From PALSA-278 sp963760285 (lineage in GTDB: Bacteria; Acidobacteriota; Terriglobia; Acidiferrales; UBA7541), in NCBI GenBank assembly GCA_963760285.1, contig CAVXCI010000001.1:1798001-1862000 (forward strand): 64,000 nt of DNA. Reading direction: 5' to 3'. Position numbers and translations under genes: made by a program. The notes under the pieces were generated by a model, which was not told where the DNA came from, made no database searches, and worked only from the letters and a program-made list of their open reading frames with translations. The stretch's first letter is position 1. Each line of letters opens with the position of its first letter. This document shows, one piece after another, positions 44,395-53,486 of this stretch.

Positions 44395-45834
44395 ATGAAT
44401 TACCTTCAACCCAAACTGAGCCTTCGCGTATCACAGAGGCAGATCCTGACGCCCAGCCTGGTGCAGATGGTCAATCTGCTGGTCCTGAACCGTCTGGAAT
44501 TGCAGGGCGTTATCGACGAAGAGCTGATGAGCAATCCCGTCCTCGAAGAGATGACCAATGAAGGGATGGTCGGCGAAAGCTATACGGACGAAACGTTTGA
44601 GAAGCGCGAATTGGAAAAGCTTCCAGACAAAGACGCCCCAAATCCGTTTGAGGAATTCGATCTCAGCTCGTTCTACACCGAATATCTGGACGGAGGGCAC
44701 GGTCAGGAACGGCGGGAAATGGAAGATTACGAACGGCCGTCGTTCGAAAAGTTTCTTTCCTCACCGCAGGGTTTGTCACAGCACCTCACCTGGCAACTGG
44801 GCGGAAGCCTTTGCAGCGACACGGTGCGCGCCATCGCTGAATTGATCATCGGCAATCTGGATGAAAACGGTTATCTGACGGAAACACTGGAAGAAATCGC
44901 GGGCGAAGGCCCGTACGCCATGGAGGACGTGGAAGAGGCTCTGGCGGTGGTGCAGGAAATGGATCCGCCGGGCGTTGCGGCTCGGGATTTGCGTGAGTGC
45001 CTGCTGATTCAACTGCGCATGCTGGCGGTGCAGGATGCCATGACCACCCAGATTGTCAGCGACCATCTCCCGCTTTTGCAGAACAACCAGTTGCAGCAGA
45101 TTTCGCGCGCGCTGGACCGCCCCCTGGAGCACGTGAAACGCGCCGTGGAAGTGATCAAGCATCTAGATCCGCGTCCGGGGCTGCGTTATAACCAGATGGA
45201 AGCGCGGATGGTGGTTCCGGATGTTCGTTTCGTCAAGGAAGAAGGGGAATGGCGGGTGCTGATGGAAGACGAAGGCGTCCCGCAGTTGCGCCTCAGCCCC
45301 ATGTACCGCCGGATGTTGCAGAAGGATGGCGCGGACCGCGAAGTGCGCACTTATGTGAAAGAAAGATTTACGGCTGCCGCGCAGTTCCTGAAAAATATCG
45401 AGCAGCGGCGCAGAACTATCCATGAAGTGTGCAAGGTGATTGTGCGGCGCCAGGCGGATTTTCTGGAGTATGGCCCGGACCATCTCCGTCCGATGATGAT
45501 TAAGGAAGTGGCGGAGGAGGTGGGCGTTCATCCTTCCACGGTGAGCCGCGCCGTGGCCAATAAGTATTCCCACACGCCGCGCGGCGTGCTGGAGCTGCGG
45601 AGCTTCTTTTCCGAATCGGTGAATGGCCCAGAGGGGCACGATATGTCGCTGCTTTCGCTGAAGCGACGGGTGAAGAAAATGATAGAGGGCGAAGACACTG
45701 GCCACCCCCTGACTGACGACGATATCGCCAAGCTCCTGGTGGAATCCGGCATCCGCGTGACCCGGCGCACTGTCGCCAAGTATCGCGAAGACATGGGTAT
45801 TCCCAGCAGCCATCAGCGGCGCATGAAAGCCTAA
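44395..45834 (+). CDS. rpoN: RNA polymerase sigma-54 factor RpoN
   Basis: Sigma-54 directs RNA polymerase to -24/-12 promoters and needs an AAA+ activator. The 479-residue protein has the activator-interacting region I (LSLRVSQRQILTPSLVQMV, about residues 9-27), an acidic region II, the core-binding domain (SPQGLSQHLTWQLG on), the DNA-binding HTH (HPSTVSRAVANKYSHTPRG) and the RpoN box TRRTVAKYRE near residue 456, the first residue being Thr instead of Ala. It overlaps no gene but is tightly packed between lptB and rapZ; the hpf gene often found after rpoN is missing. Confidence 0.95.
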   Translation: MNYLQPKLSLRVSQRQILTPSLVQMVNLLVLNRLELQGVIDEELMSNPVLEEMTNEGMVGESYTDETFEKRELEKLPDKDAPNPFEEFDLSSFYTEYLDGGHGQERREMEDYERPSFEKFLSSPQGLSQHLTWQLGGSLCSDTVRAIAELIIGNLDENGYLTETLEEIAGEGPYAMEDVEEALAVVQEMDPPGVAARDLRECLLIQLRMLAVQDAMTTQIVSDHLPLLQNNQLQQISRALDRPLEHVKRAVEVIKHLDPRPGLRYNQMEARMVVPDVRFVKEEGEWRVLMEDEGVPQLRLSPMYRRMLQKDGADREVRTYVKERFTAAAQFLKNIEQRRRTIHEVCKVIVRRQADFLEYGPDHLRPMMIKEVAEEVGVHPSTVSRAVANKYSHTPRGVLELRSFFSESVNGPEGHDMSLLSLKRRVKKMIEGEDTGHPLTDDDIAKLLVESGIRVTRRTVAKYREDMGIPSSHQRRMKA

Positions 45835-45849
45835 GCGGCCTCGCCTACC

Positions 45850-46734
45850 GTGAAACGCCACAAGGCCAACCTCTCCCGCCAGCTGGTAATCGTCACCGGA
45901 CTTTCCGGCTCGGGAAAAGGCTCGGTCCTGCGGACCTTCGAAGACCTGGGCTACTACTGCGTGGACAATCTTCCGGTTCCGCTGATTCCCAGCTTTACCG
46001 AACTGTATGCCCAGAGCCGCGACGAAATTCGCCGCGCCGCGCTGCTGGTGGACGCGCGCGAAGGCAAACAGCTCGCGCAATTGCCGGATATTTGCCGCAA
46101 GCTGCAGAAGGAAGGCCGGCTGACTCTGGTTTTTGTGGAAGCCAGCACGGAAGCGCTCGGCCGAAGGTTCAGCGAGACCCGCCGCCCCCATCCCATGGGG
46201 CGGGGAACCTCGGTACGCGAAGGCATACGCCAGGAACGCCAGCGCATGGCGGAAATTCGGCGCCTGGCCAACGTGGTGATAGACACCACCAAGTTCACGG
46301 TGCATGAGCTGCGCCAGTTTATCGTCAAGAAATTTCAGAGCGTGGGACCGCAGCCGCTGCTGGTTTCCGTAGTCAGCTTTGGATATCGCTTTGGAATTCC
46401 GCAGGATGCCGACCTGGTGTTCGACGTGCGATTTCTGCCCAATCCGCATTTTGTTCCGCGATTGCGTCGGTTTTCGGGCCGCGACAGCCGCGTGGTGCGC
46501 TACATTCATTCCTTCCCGCAGACCGGGGAATTCCTGCGCCGTATTGATGGCCTGCTGGCCTATCTGCTTCCCCACTATGTTGCCGAGGGAAAAAGTTATC
46601 TCACCATCGCCATCGGCTGCACCGGCGGGCGGCACCGTTCGGTGGCGCTGGCGGAAGATGTGCGCAAGGAGCTGGAGCGGCGCGGCTATTCCGCCAAAGC
46701 GGTTCACCGCGACGTGGATAAGGCCGTTTCTTGA
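45850..46734 (+). CDS. rapZ: RNase adapter RapZ / nucleotide-binding protein YvcJ family
   Basis: A 294-residue P-loop protein of the RapZ/YvcJ family; in E. coli RapZ controls GlmS by guiding RNase E to GlmZ RNA. Walker A is GLSGSGKGS (17-25), followed by the conserved LGYYCVDNLPVPLIPSF, and VDAREG as Walker B. The C-terminal domain has VVSFGYRFGIPQDADLVFDVRFLPNPHF and IGCTGGRHRSV, both diagnostic. The GTG start at 45850 lies 15 bases after rpoN. It completes an lpt-rpoN-rapZ operon that links envelope assembly with nitrogen/envelope control. Confidence 0.94.
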   Translation: MKRHKANLSRQLVIVTGLSGSGKGSVLRTFEDLGYYCVDNLPVPLIPSFTELYAQSRDEIRRAALLVDAREGKQLAQLPDICRKLQKEGRLTLVFVEASTEALGRRFSETRRPHPMGRGTSVREGIRQERQRMAEIRRLANVVIDTTKFTVHELRQFIVKKFQSVGPQPLLVSVVSFGYRFGIPQDADLVFDVRFLPNPHFVPRLRRFSGRDSRVVRYIHSFPQTGEFLRRIDGLLAYLLPHYVAEGKSYLTIAIGCTGGRHRSVALAEDVRKELERRGYSAKAVHRDVDKAVS

Positions 46735-46777
46735 CTTTTCCAGCGCGCGGCCCTAGCGTTTCGTTTCTGCTCAGGCC

Positions 46778-48674
46778 ATGAATTCAATCAAATCACCCAC
46801 CGCCGCGGTAACCGCGCCGCTGACACAGGCGGCGGAAGTACGGCGTCTCCTCCGATGGGTGCGGCCGCAGTCGCTGCGGTTGACCGCGGGGATCATCCTC
46901 CTGGCGCTGGATGGCATGGCCGAGGGTTTGTATGCCTTGATGATTCGGCCGGCGGTGGATGGCGTCTTGTCGCCCAAGAATCCATCGGCGCATCTCGCGC
47001 TCTTCACCATGCCTGGCGGGAAGACCATCTACCTGGAATCGTTCCTGCCACACGTTCACTACATCTGGTCGGTTTTTGCAATATGTTTTGTCGCGCTGGC
47101 GGTGGGAAAAGCCGCCGCGGAATATTTCGGCACCGTGCTGGTGCAATACGCCGGGCACGCCTCGGTCATGAATCTGCGGAACCAGCTTTACGAGCGCCTG
47201 ATCCGCCAGCCCATGGGTTTTTTCCAGGAACATCCCGTGGGCCGGGTTATCTCCGCGGCCATAAACGACGTGGAACAACTCAAGAGCGTCCTTTCGGAGC
47301 ATCTTGCGGATTTCTGCCGGCAAGTCTTCACCCTTGCAGCCCTGGTGATCGTTCTCCTCAGCACCAGTTGGAAGATGGCTCTGGCTTCGGCGGTGATTCT
47401 GCCTGTAGTGGTCCTGCCGGTTGGCAAGCTGGGGCGCCGAATTCGCGGCTCGGTGGAAAAGAGCCGGTCGCGGCTGGCGGATTTGAGCCAGATCCTGCAG
47501 GAAACGATTACCGCCAACCGTGTGGTGAAGGCTTTCGGGATGGAGCATTTTGAGATCGGGAAGTTCCGCGACACGGCGCGGCAACTTCTTCGTGAGACCA
47601 TGCGCTGGGTCCGGGCGTACGTAATTACTTCGCCGGTGATGGATGTTTTGGGCGCCTGGTGTTTGTTCTGGTGCTGATGTATGCCCGTGATGAAATTCGC
47701 GGCGGGACGATGACCATTGGCATCCTGGGCGTTTTCATCTATGCCTTGTTCAAGTCCTACGAGCCGATCAAGAGATTCGGGGGACTGTACCAGCAGTTCC
47801 AGATGGGACTGGGCGCTTCCGTTCAGGTTTTCGCGTTTTTGGATATGAAGGAGGAAGTGGACGAGAGATCCGGCGCCATGGTCCTGCCGCGCTTTTCCAG
47901 GTCTGTGGAGTTTGACTCCGTGGATTTCGCCTACGACGGCGGACCCGCGATTTTTCCGGACATTAATTTGAAAGTTTCCGCGGGAACTGTGACAGCGCTG
48001 GTGGGGTTCAGCGGGGCGGGAAAGACCACGTTGGTGAATCTGCTGCCGCGGTTTCATCGGTCACGGCCGGGAGCCTGCGCATTGACGGCAACGATGTACG
48101 GGAAGTCACCCTGCGTTCCCTGCGCGAGCAGATGGCCATTGTCACGCAGGAGACGTTTCTATTCAACGATACCGTCTGGAACAACCTTTCCTACGGCCGG
48201 CCGGATTTGCCGGAAGAGCGGGTTTACGCGGCGGCCAAGCGCGGCGCTGGCCCATGATTTCATTATGGAATTGCCGGAGGGATATCAGACACCCATCGGC
48301 GACCGCGGCCAGCGCCTCTCCGGAGGCCAGCGGCAACGGCTGGCCATCGCCCGCGCATTGTTGAAAGACGCCCCCATTCTGATCCTTGACGAGGCCACCT
48401 CCGAGCTGGACTCCGAATCGGAAATGCTGGTGCAACGCGCGCTGAACAATCTGATGGCTGGGCGGACGGTGTTTGTGGTGGCTCACCGTCTCTCCACCAT
48501 TCGCCGCGCCGACATGATTGTGGTGATTGACGGAGGAACGGTCAGCGAAACCGGGACGCACGAAGAATTGCTGGCGCAAGCGGCGGAGCGTACACGCGCC
48601 TTTACGAACTGCAATTCGATGACAGAGAATTTGCGCGCCGCCCGGAGACGGCACGTGATGGCAGAGCACAGTAG
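46778..48674 (+). CDS. MsbA-type ABC exporter (permease fused to ATPase; frameshifts as read)
   Basis: A half-size exporter of about 630 residues when repaired. The transmembrane domain runs from the ATG at 46778 with six helices (GIILLALDGMAEGLYALM on) and the coupling-helix region QETITANRVVKAFGMEHFE. The ATPase domain has Walker A VGFSGAGKTTL, signature LSGGQRQRLAIARALL, Walker B LILDEATSELD and the H-loop VAHRLSTI. The frame changes near 47665 (after SPVMDVLGA), 48060, 48243 and 48597. Between them the other frame gives TAGSLRIDGNDVREV and QMAIVTQETFLFNDTVW, all normal. Lipid A-core flipping is possible because lpt genes lie upstream, but substrate is inferred. Confidence 0.83.
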
Positions 48675-48683
48675 CCCCGGTCC

Positions 48684-49564
48684 ATGACCGGCTTCGCCCA
48701 GTCTCTGGCGGAGCATGAAGACTGGTCCCTGCGCCTCTCCTTCGCAGCGTGAACCATCGTTTTCTGGACCTGCGGCTGCATCTGCCGCTGGGTTTTGAAG
48801 CGCTGGAGCCGCTGCTTCGCCGCATGGTGCGCGAACGCATTCTGCGCGGACACGTGGAGTTGACTCTGCATTTCGATGTTTCCGCCACCGGCGCGCTTGG
48901 CGTGAACCGCAATCTTGCCGCGGCTTATTTGAGTGAAGTGGAAATTTGCGACGGGAATTTCAGATTCAGACAGCCCCGGATTTGGTGGAAATTCTGCGGT
49001 TTCCGGGCGTGCTTTCTCCGGCGGCGCTTCAGCCAGAGCAGAAGGAAGGGTTTGAATAGTGGGTCGGCCGCTGCCTGAATCAGGCCATGGAGCGATCTGG
49101 ACCAGATGCGAGAAACGGAAGGCCGCGCGCTGGCGCTCGAATTGCGCCAGCATCTGGGCCGCTATCGATGAATTGACGGACAGGATCGTGACTTTGGCGC
49201 AGCGCGCTCTGCCATTAGTGGTGCGGCGGCTGGAGACGCGCTTGAAAGAATTGACGGAAGGAGCGGACAGGATCCCGCACGCCTCGCGCAGGAGGCAGCA
49301 ATTGCCGCGGATCGCAGCGGACGACAGCGAAGAATTCTGGCGCGCTCCGCGGTCACATGCTGCCAGTTTGAGCGAATTCTCTACGGCCCCGCGGAAATCG
49401 GCAAGAAACTGGATTTCCTGCTCCAGGAAATGCAGCGCGAAGCCAACACGCTGCTTTCCAAAGTGTCCGGGACGGAGTCCGAAGGACTGGAAATGACGCG
49501 GCTGGGACTGGAAATGAAGGCGGAGATCGAAAAATTCCGGGAACAGGTGCAGAACCTCGAATGA
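48684..49564 (+). CDS. yicC: YicC family endoribonuclease-like protein (frameshifts as read)
   Basis: YicC proteins are RNA-processing factors with ribonuclease activity; the gene commonly precedes gmk. The start MTGFAQSLAEHEDWSLRL fits the MTGFG family N-terminus and shifts frame near 48737 into RSVNHRFLDLRLHLPLGFEALEPLLRR, the family hallmark. Later pieces include ELRQHLGRYR-like and IDELTDRIVTLAQRALP, then LDFLLQEMQREANTL and MTRLGLEMKAEIEKFREQVQNLE, in different frames. The final TGA overlaps the gmk ATG (ATGA at 49561), a normal coupled arrangement. At least four indels interrupt it. Confidence 0.8.
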
Positions 49565-50188
49565 TTGACGGCGCAAGCAATCCTCTGGTGGTGATTGTCT
49601 CCGGGCCTTCGGGTTCCGGCAAGTCCACTCTGGTGAAGAAAATTCTCGAGCTGCCGGACACGATGTTATCCGTTTCCTGCACCACTCGTCCGCCGCGTAG
49701 GACGGAATCGGAAGGCAAGTGGTACAATTTCATCAGCGAAGAGGAATTTCAGCGCATGACTGATGCGGGAGAGTTTCTGGAACACGCCCAGGTGTTCGGC
49801 CGGAACTGGTACGGCACTCCTCGCCGCTGGCTGGAGGAGGCGCGCTCTCGGCGGAAGGACCTCATCCTTGAAATTGACGTGCAGGGCGCGGATCAGGTTC
49901 GCCGAGAAACTTCCGCGAGCATTGGCAATTTTCATCCTGCCGCCTTCGGTCGAAGGAATTGGAACAGCGCATTCGCGAGCGGGGACAGGATGCGCCGGCG
50001 GAAATTGAGCGGCGATTGCACCGGCGAAGCAGGAAGTGAAATGTTTCGTGAAATACGATTACGCCGTCGTAAACGACGATCTGGACGCGCCGGGCAGGAA
50101 AGTGCAGTCCATCGTGTTGGCCGCGCGGTGCGAAGTTTCACGGAATGACGCGCGATTCCAGCGGATTTTGCAATCATTGGGAGGTTGA
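49561..50188 (+). CDS. gmk: Guanylate kinase (frameshifts in the C-terminal half)
   Basis: Gmk phosphorylates GMP to GDP with ATP. The N-terminal 110 residues are intact: P-loop SGPSGSGKSTL, SCTTRPPRRTESEGKWYNFIS with the GMP-binding Ser/Arg/Tyr, FLEHAQVFGRNWYGTP and the LILEIDVQGADQV motif. After 49915 the frame changes at least three times, but the family sequence continues as KLPRALAIFILPPS, KELEQRIRERGQDAPAEIERRL, then KCFVKYDYAVVNDDLDAPGRK, and ends with ARFQRILQSLGG at the TGA at 50186. The gene is essential in most bacteria, so the breaks are probably sequence errors. Neighbours yicC and rpoZ are the usual ones. Confidence 0.88.
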
Positions 50189-50196
50189 AATTTTGC

Positions 50197-50407
50197 ATGG
50201 CAGCGACGAATCAAATTCCAGAAAGTCAGTTTGCCTATGTACTGCTGGTGGCTCGGCGCGCGCGGCAATTGATGAGCGGCGCGCATGCCGATGGTGGACA
50301 ATCCGCGCGTGCGCAAACCCACGCGCGTGGCCGAAGAGGAAGTGCAGCGAGGCTTCATTGAGTACGAAATGGGATCCAAGGCCGATGCCGAAGCGGACGA
50401 GAAGTGA
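50197..50407 (+). CDS. rpoZ: RNA polymerase omega subunit RpoZ (one frameshift)
   Basis: A small RNA polymerase assembly subunit of about 70 residues. It begins MAATNQIPESQFAYVLLVAR and continues RRARQLMSGA, then shifts frame near 50278 into MVDNPRVRKPTRVAEEEVQRG and ends EMGSKADAEADEK. The RARQLxxGA...KPTRVAxEE pattern is the omega signature. It is packed 8 bases after gmk and 30 bases before coaBC, an order common in bacteria. One base is probably wrong in the GCGCGCATGCC stretch. Confidence 0.85.
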
Positions 50408-50437
50408 GACGGCCGCGGATAGCAGGCGGGAAACGGC

Positions 50438-51652
50438 ATGCGAGTTGCATTGGCCGTCTCCGGTGGGATCGCAGCGTATAAGGCGGCGGAATTGGTGCGC
50501 CTGCTCCAGCAGGAAGGACTGGACGTGCAGGTGATGATGACGCGCGGCGCGCGAAGGAATTTATAACTCCGCTGACTTTTGCGGCCCTCACCGGACAAAA
50601 AGTAATCACCGACATGTTTGGCGCGGCGGAGAACGGCCCGCCAATCTTGAGAGCGCCATCGAGCATATCGCCGTGGCGCAGCGGATTGACTTGCTACTGG
50701 TTGCGCCCGGCCACCGCGAATTCGCTGGCAAAATTCGCCGGCGGCATCGCCGACGATTTCCTGACCACCCTGTATCTGGCCACTAAAGCTCCCGTGATTG
50801 TTGCGCCAGCCATGAACGTCAACATGTGGCAGCATGCCGCCACGCAGCAAAACGTGCGCGATGCTGCAGGAGCGCGGCGTGCGCGTAGTGCAGCCGGACG
50901 AAGGCTACCTGGCCTGCGGCATGGTCGGCGCGGGCCGCCTGGCGGCACAGAAGGAAATTATTCGCGCGGTGCGCGAAGTTCTGGGGCTGAAGCGTGATTT
51001 CGAAGGAGTGAAAATTCTTGATTACCGCCGGGCGCGACCTGCGAAGCGATTGATCCTGTCCGTTACCTGACCAATCGTTCTTCGGGAAGATGGGTTTCGC
51101 GTTGGCGGAAGCGGCGCAGCGCCGTGGCGCGCATGTGGTGTTAGTCAGCGGGCCGACACAAAGCGCTCCGCCGCGCGACGTGGAATGGGAGCCGGTGCGT
51201 ACTGCCGAGGAAATGGATCGCGCGGTCCACGAACGCGGCGCGGATGCCAACGTAATTATCATGGCGGCCGCGGTGGCCGATTATCGCGCTGCGAATGTTG
51301 CGCCACAGAAAATCAAACGCGTTCCGAACCAATGAACTGGAACTGGAACCGACGCCGGACATCCTCCGTGGGCTGGCGCGAGAGAAGGGCTCACGAGTTC
51401 TGGTTGGTTTTGCCGCGGAGACACAGGACCTGGACTCGCACGCGCGCGAAAAATTGCGCGGCAAGGGCGTAGACATGATCGTCGCCAACGACGTGACACA
51501 GGAAGGCGCCGGGTTTGACGTGGAGACAAATATCGCCACGCTGTTCCTCCGCGACGGCGCAGGAAATTTCGCTGCCGCGCATGACCAAAATGGAAGTGGC
51601 CGGCCGCATCCTCGAGCAAATCCACGAATTGCTTTCCGGCGTTCATGAATAG
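50438..51652 (+). CDS. coaBC: Bifunctional phosphopantothenoylcysteine decarboxylase/synthase CoaBC (several frameshifts)
   Basis: CoaBC adds cysteine to phosphopantothenate and decarboxylates the product on the way to CoA. The flavin-dependent CoaC part starts MRVALAVSGGIAAYKAAELV and has ITPLTFAALTG, VAPATANSLAKFAGGIADD, VIVAPAMNVNMW and GYLACGMVGAGRLA with the active-site Cys. The CoaB part follows with DPVRYLTNRSSGKMGFALAEAA and IMAAAVADYRAANVAPQKIKR, and ends MTKMEVAGRILEQIHELL. Frames change near 50550, 50650, 50862, 51025, 51088, 51330 and 51580. All family blocks are present in order, so the gene is probably intact in the cell. Confidence 0.87.
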
Positions 51653-51673
51653 ACCCAAGAGGTTTCGGCGGTA

Positions 51674-52600
51674 ATGCCGGACGGCCGTGCGCGCGTTGAA
51701 GGCTGGCTGCAGTATTTTTCCGACCTGGGTTTTTCTTCCACCTATCGTGACCGCGCTTCAGCGAACGCCACACTGCGCGCCGAGCCTGCCGCTATGCCGC
51801 CGCGCGAGGACACTCCGGCGCAATTTTCCGTTGCACGCAGACAGACGCCAACGGACAGCACACCGCCTGCAAAACCTGCCGCGGTGTCCGCCAATAGCGC
51901 GTCTCTGCCGGTGGTTCAATCTCCGTCGCTTTTTGACGCCGCGGACCGCATCGAAAACGACACGCTGGAAAAGATTCGCGAAACTATCGGCGATTGCACC
52001 CGTTGCCGCCTCCATGAACAGCGCACCAACATTGTTTTTGGCGTCGGCAATTCAAAAGCAGAATTGGTTTTCGTGGGGGAAGGGCCAGGCCGCGACGAGG
52101 ACATTCAGGGCGAGCCGTTCGTGGGCCGCGCCGGAAAGCTATTGACGCAGATGATTCAAGCCATGGGCTTGCGCCGCACGGACGTCTACATCTGCAACGT
52201 CGTGAAGTGCCGGCCACCGGAAAATCGCACGCCGGAAAAAGATGAGATGGCGACCTGCTCGCCGTTTTTGTACCGCCAGCTCGACGTGATCCGTCCCAAA
52301 GCTATCGTATGTCTTGGCGCGGTGGCCGTGCAGGCGCTGCTGGGAGCTGGGGTGGGCATCACCAAGGCTCGTGGGCAATGGTTTGATTTTCGCGGCACGA
52401 AACTGATGCCCACATACCATCCTGCTTATCTGCTGCGAAATCCCGCGGCCAAAGGCGAAGTCTGGAAGGATTTGCAGCAGGTAATGGCCTTTCTCGGTCT
52501 GGAACTGCCACGCGCCCACCCGCTCACAGCCGTCCCGCCCCTGAGATTCCGTGGGTATTTTCCTCGCATTGGCCGCGGCCCTCTCCTGGGGCGTTTCTGA
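51674..52600 (+). CDS. Uracil-DNA glycosylase, family 4 (iron-sulfur type)
   Basis: A DNA repair enzyme that removes uracil from DNA and carries a 4Fe-4S cluster. The four cluster Cys are C108 and C111 (CTRCRLHEQRT), C179 (VVKCRPPENR) and C195 (EMATCSPFLY). Motif A is GEGPGRDEDIQGEPFVGRAG and the HPAYLL motif carries the catalytic-loop His. An N-terminal extension of about 100 Pro/Ala-rich residues is present, as in some DnaE-linked or thermophile homologues. As read, the frame runs 50 bases into the next gene; one C fewer in the CCCGCCCC run near 52540 would end it at a TGA, LTAVPP being the last residues. Confidence 0.9.
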   Translation: MPDGRARVEGWLQYFSDLGFSSTYRDRASANATLRAEPAAMPPREDTPAQFSVARRQTPTDSTPPAKPAAVSANSASLPVVQSPSLFDAADRIENDTLEKIRETIGDCTRCRLHEQRTNIVFGVGNSKAELVFVGEGPGRDEDIQGEPFVGRAGKLLTQMIQAMGLRRTDVYICNVVKCRPPENRTPEKDEMATCSPFLYRQLDVIRPKAIVCLGAVAVQALLGAGVGITKARGQWFDFRGTKLMPTYHPAYLLRNPAAKGEVWKDLQQVMAFLGLELPRAHPLTAVPPLRFRGYFPRIGRGPLLGRF

Positions 52601-53478
52601 CTTCGTCGCGCGTTTTGCCGCGCAGCGCGTGGGGAGCTACCGCGTCAGCCTCTATATTCAGGTCCTCGGTTTCGCCGCGCTGAATCTGTTTCTTTGGGCC
52701 ACCGGGGATTTTTCTTATCTGTGGCGGCATCACGGCTGGCAAGGATGGGCGTGGGCGGTTCTGGCGGGCGCGATGAATGCGGTGTTGCTCCGTTGCGTTC
52801 TACCACTGCCTGGAGATTGGCACGCTGGCCGTTGTGGCTCCCATTTCCGCGAGTTATCCCGCGCTGACCGTGACGCTTTCGATTATCAGCGGCGAGCGGC
52901 TCAGTTTGATGCGCGGAGTGGGGCTGGTCTGCACGCTCATCGGAGTTGTTCTTGCTTCGATGGCCACCGCGCCGGCTAGCGCTGCCGCGCGGCCCGCCAG
53001 CGCGGCTCACCCTCATCATCGCCATGCGCTTTCGCGCGGAGTGGGCTGGGCGCTGGTGGCAGCCGGTTCATTTGGCGTGATGTTCTGGGTGCTGGGGTTT
53101 GAGGTGGTGCCGCGCGTCGGAGGACTGGCGTCCGTGTGGGTGATTCGAATTACCACATTTGCCGTGCTGGCGTTGATGGTCAAACCCTTTTCGCAAAGCG
53201 TCTCAGTGCCAAGAGGCAGCGTCTGGTGGCTGTTGGGCATTGTCGGCGTGCTGGATACCAGCGCGTTTTTGGCCAACAATTTTGCGTTGCAGTGGGGACC
53301 GGTGTCGGTCGTCACCGTTCTGGTTTCGCTTTTCAGCGCCGTCACCGTCCTGCTGGCATGCGTTTTTCTTCGCGAACGGCTGGAACGCACACAATGGGCG
53401 GGCATCGCGCTGATTCTGGCGGGCGTGGCGCTGGTTGGAACGCTTGAAGTAGCTGCGCGCCGCCGGCTGCTACACTAG
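52551..53478 (+). CDS. EamA/DMT family transporter (frameshift near 52790)
   Basis: A drug/metabolite transporter with about ten membrane helices, of unknown substrate. The first EamA half begins at a GTG at 52551 (GIFLALAAALSWGVSDFVARFA); the frame changes near 52790, where AGAMNAV is followed in the other frame by SVAFYHCLEIGTLAVVAPISASYP. The second half (GVGWALVAAGSFGVMFWVLGF to WAGIALILAGVALVGTLEV) is intact. A His/Ala-rich loop (AAHPHHRHALS) separates the halves. It lies 8 bases before priA. Confidence 0.82.
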
Positions 53479-53486
53479 GCGCTACG

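Noticed and set aside
45163..46707. 514-codon open frame antisense to rpoN and rapZ
   Set aside because: Both sense genes are certain; the antisense product has no domain or ribosome-binding site and spans two genes.
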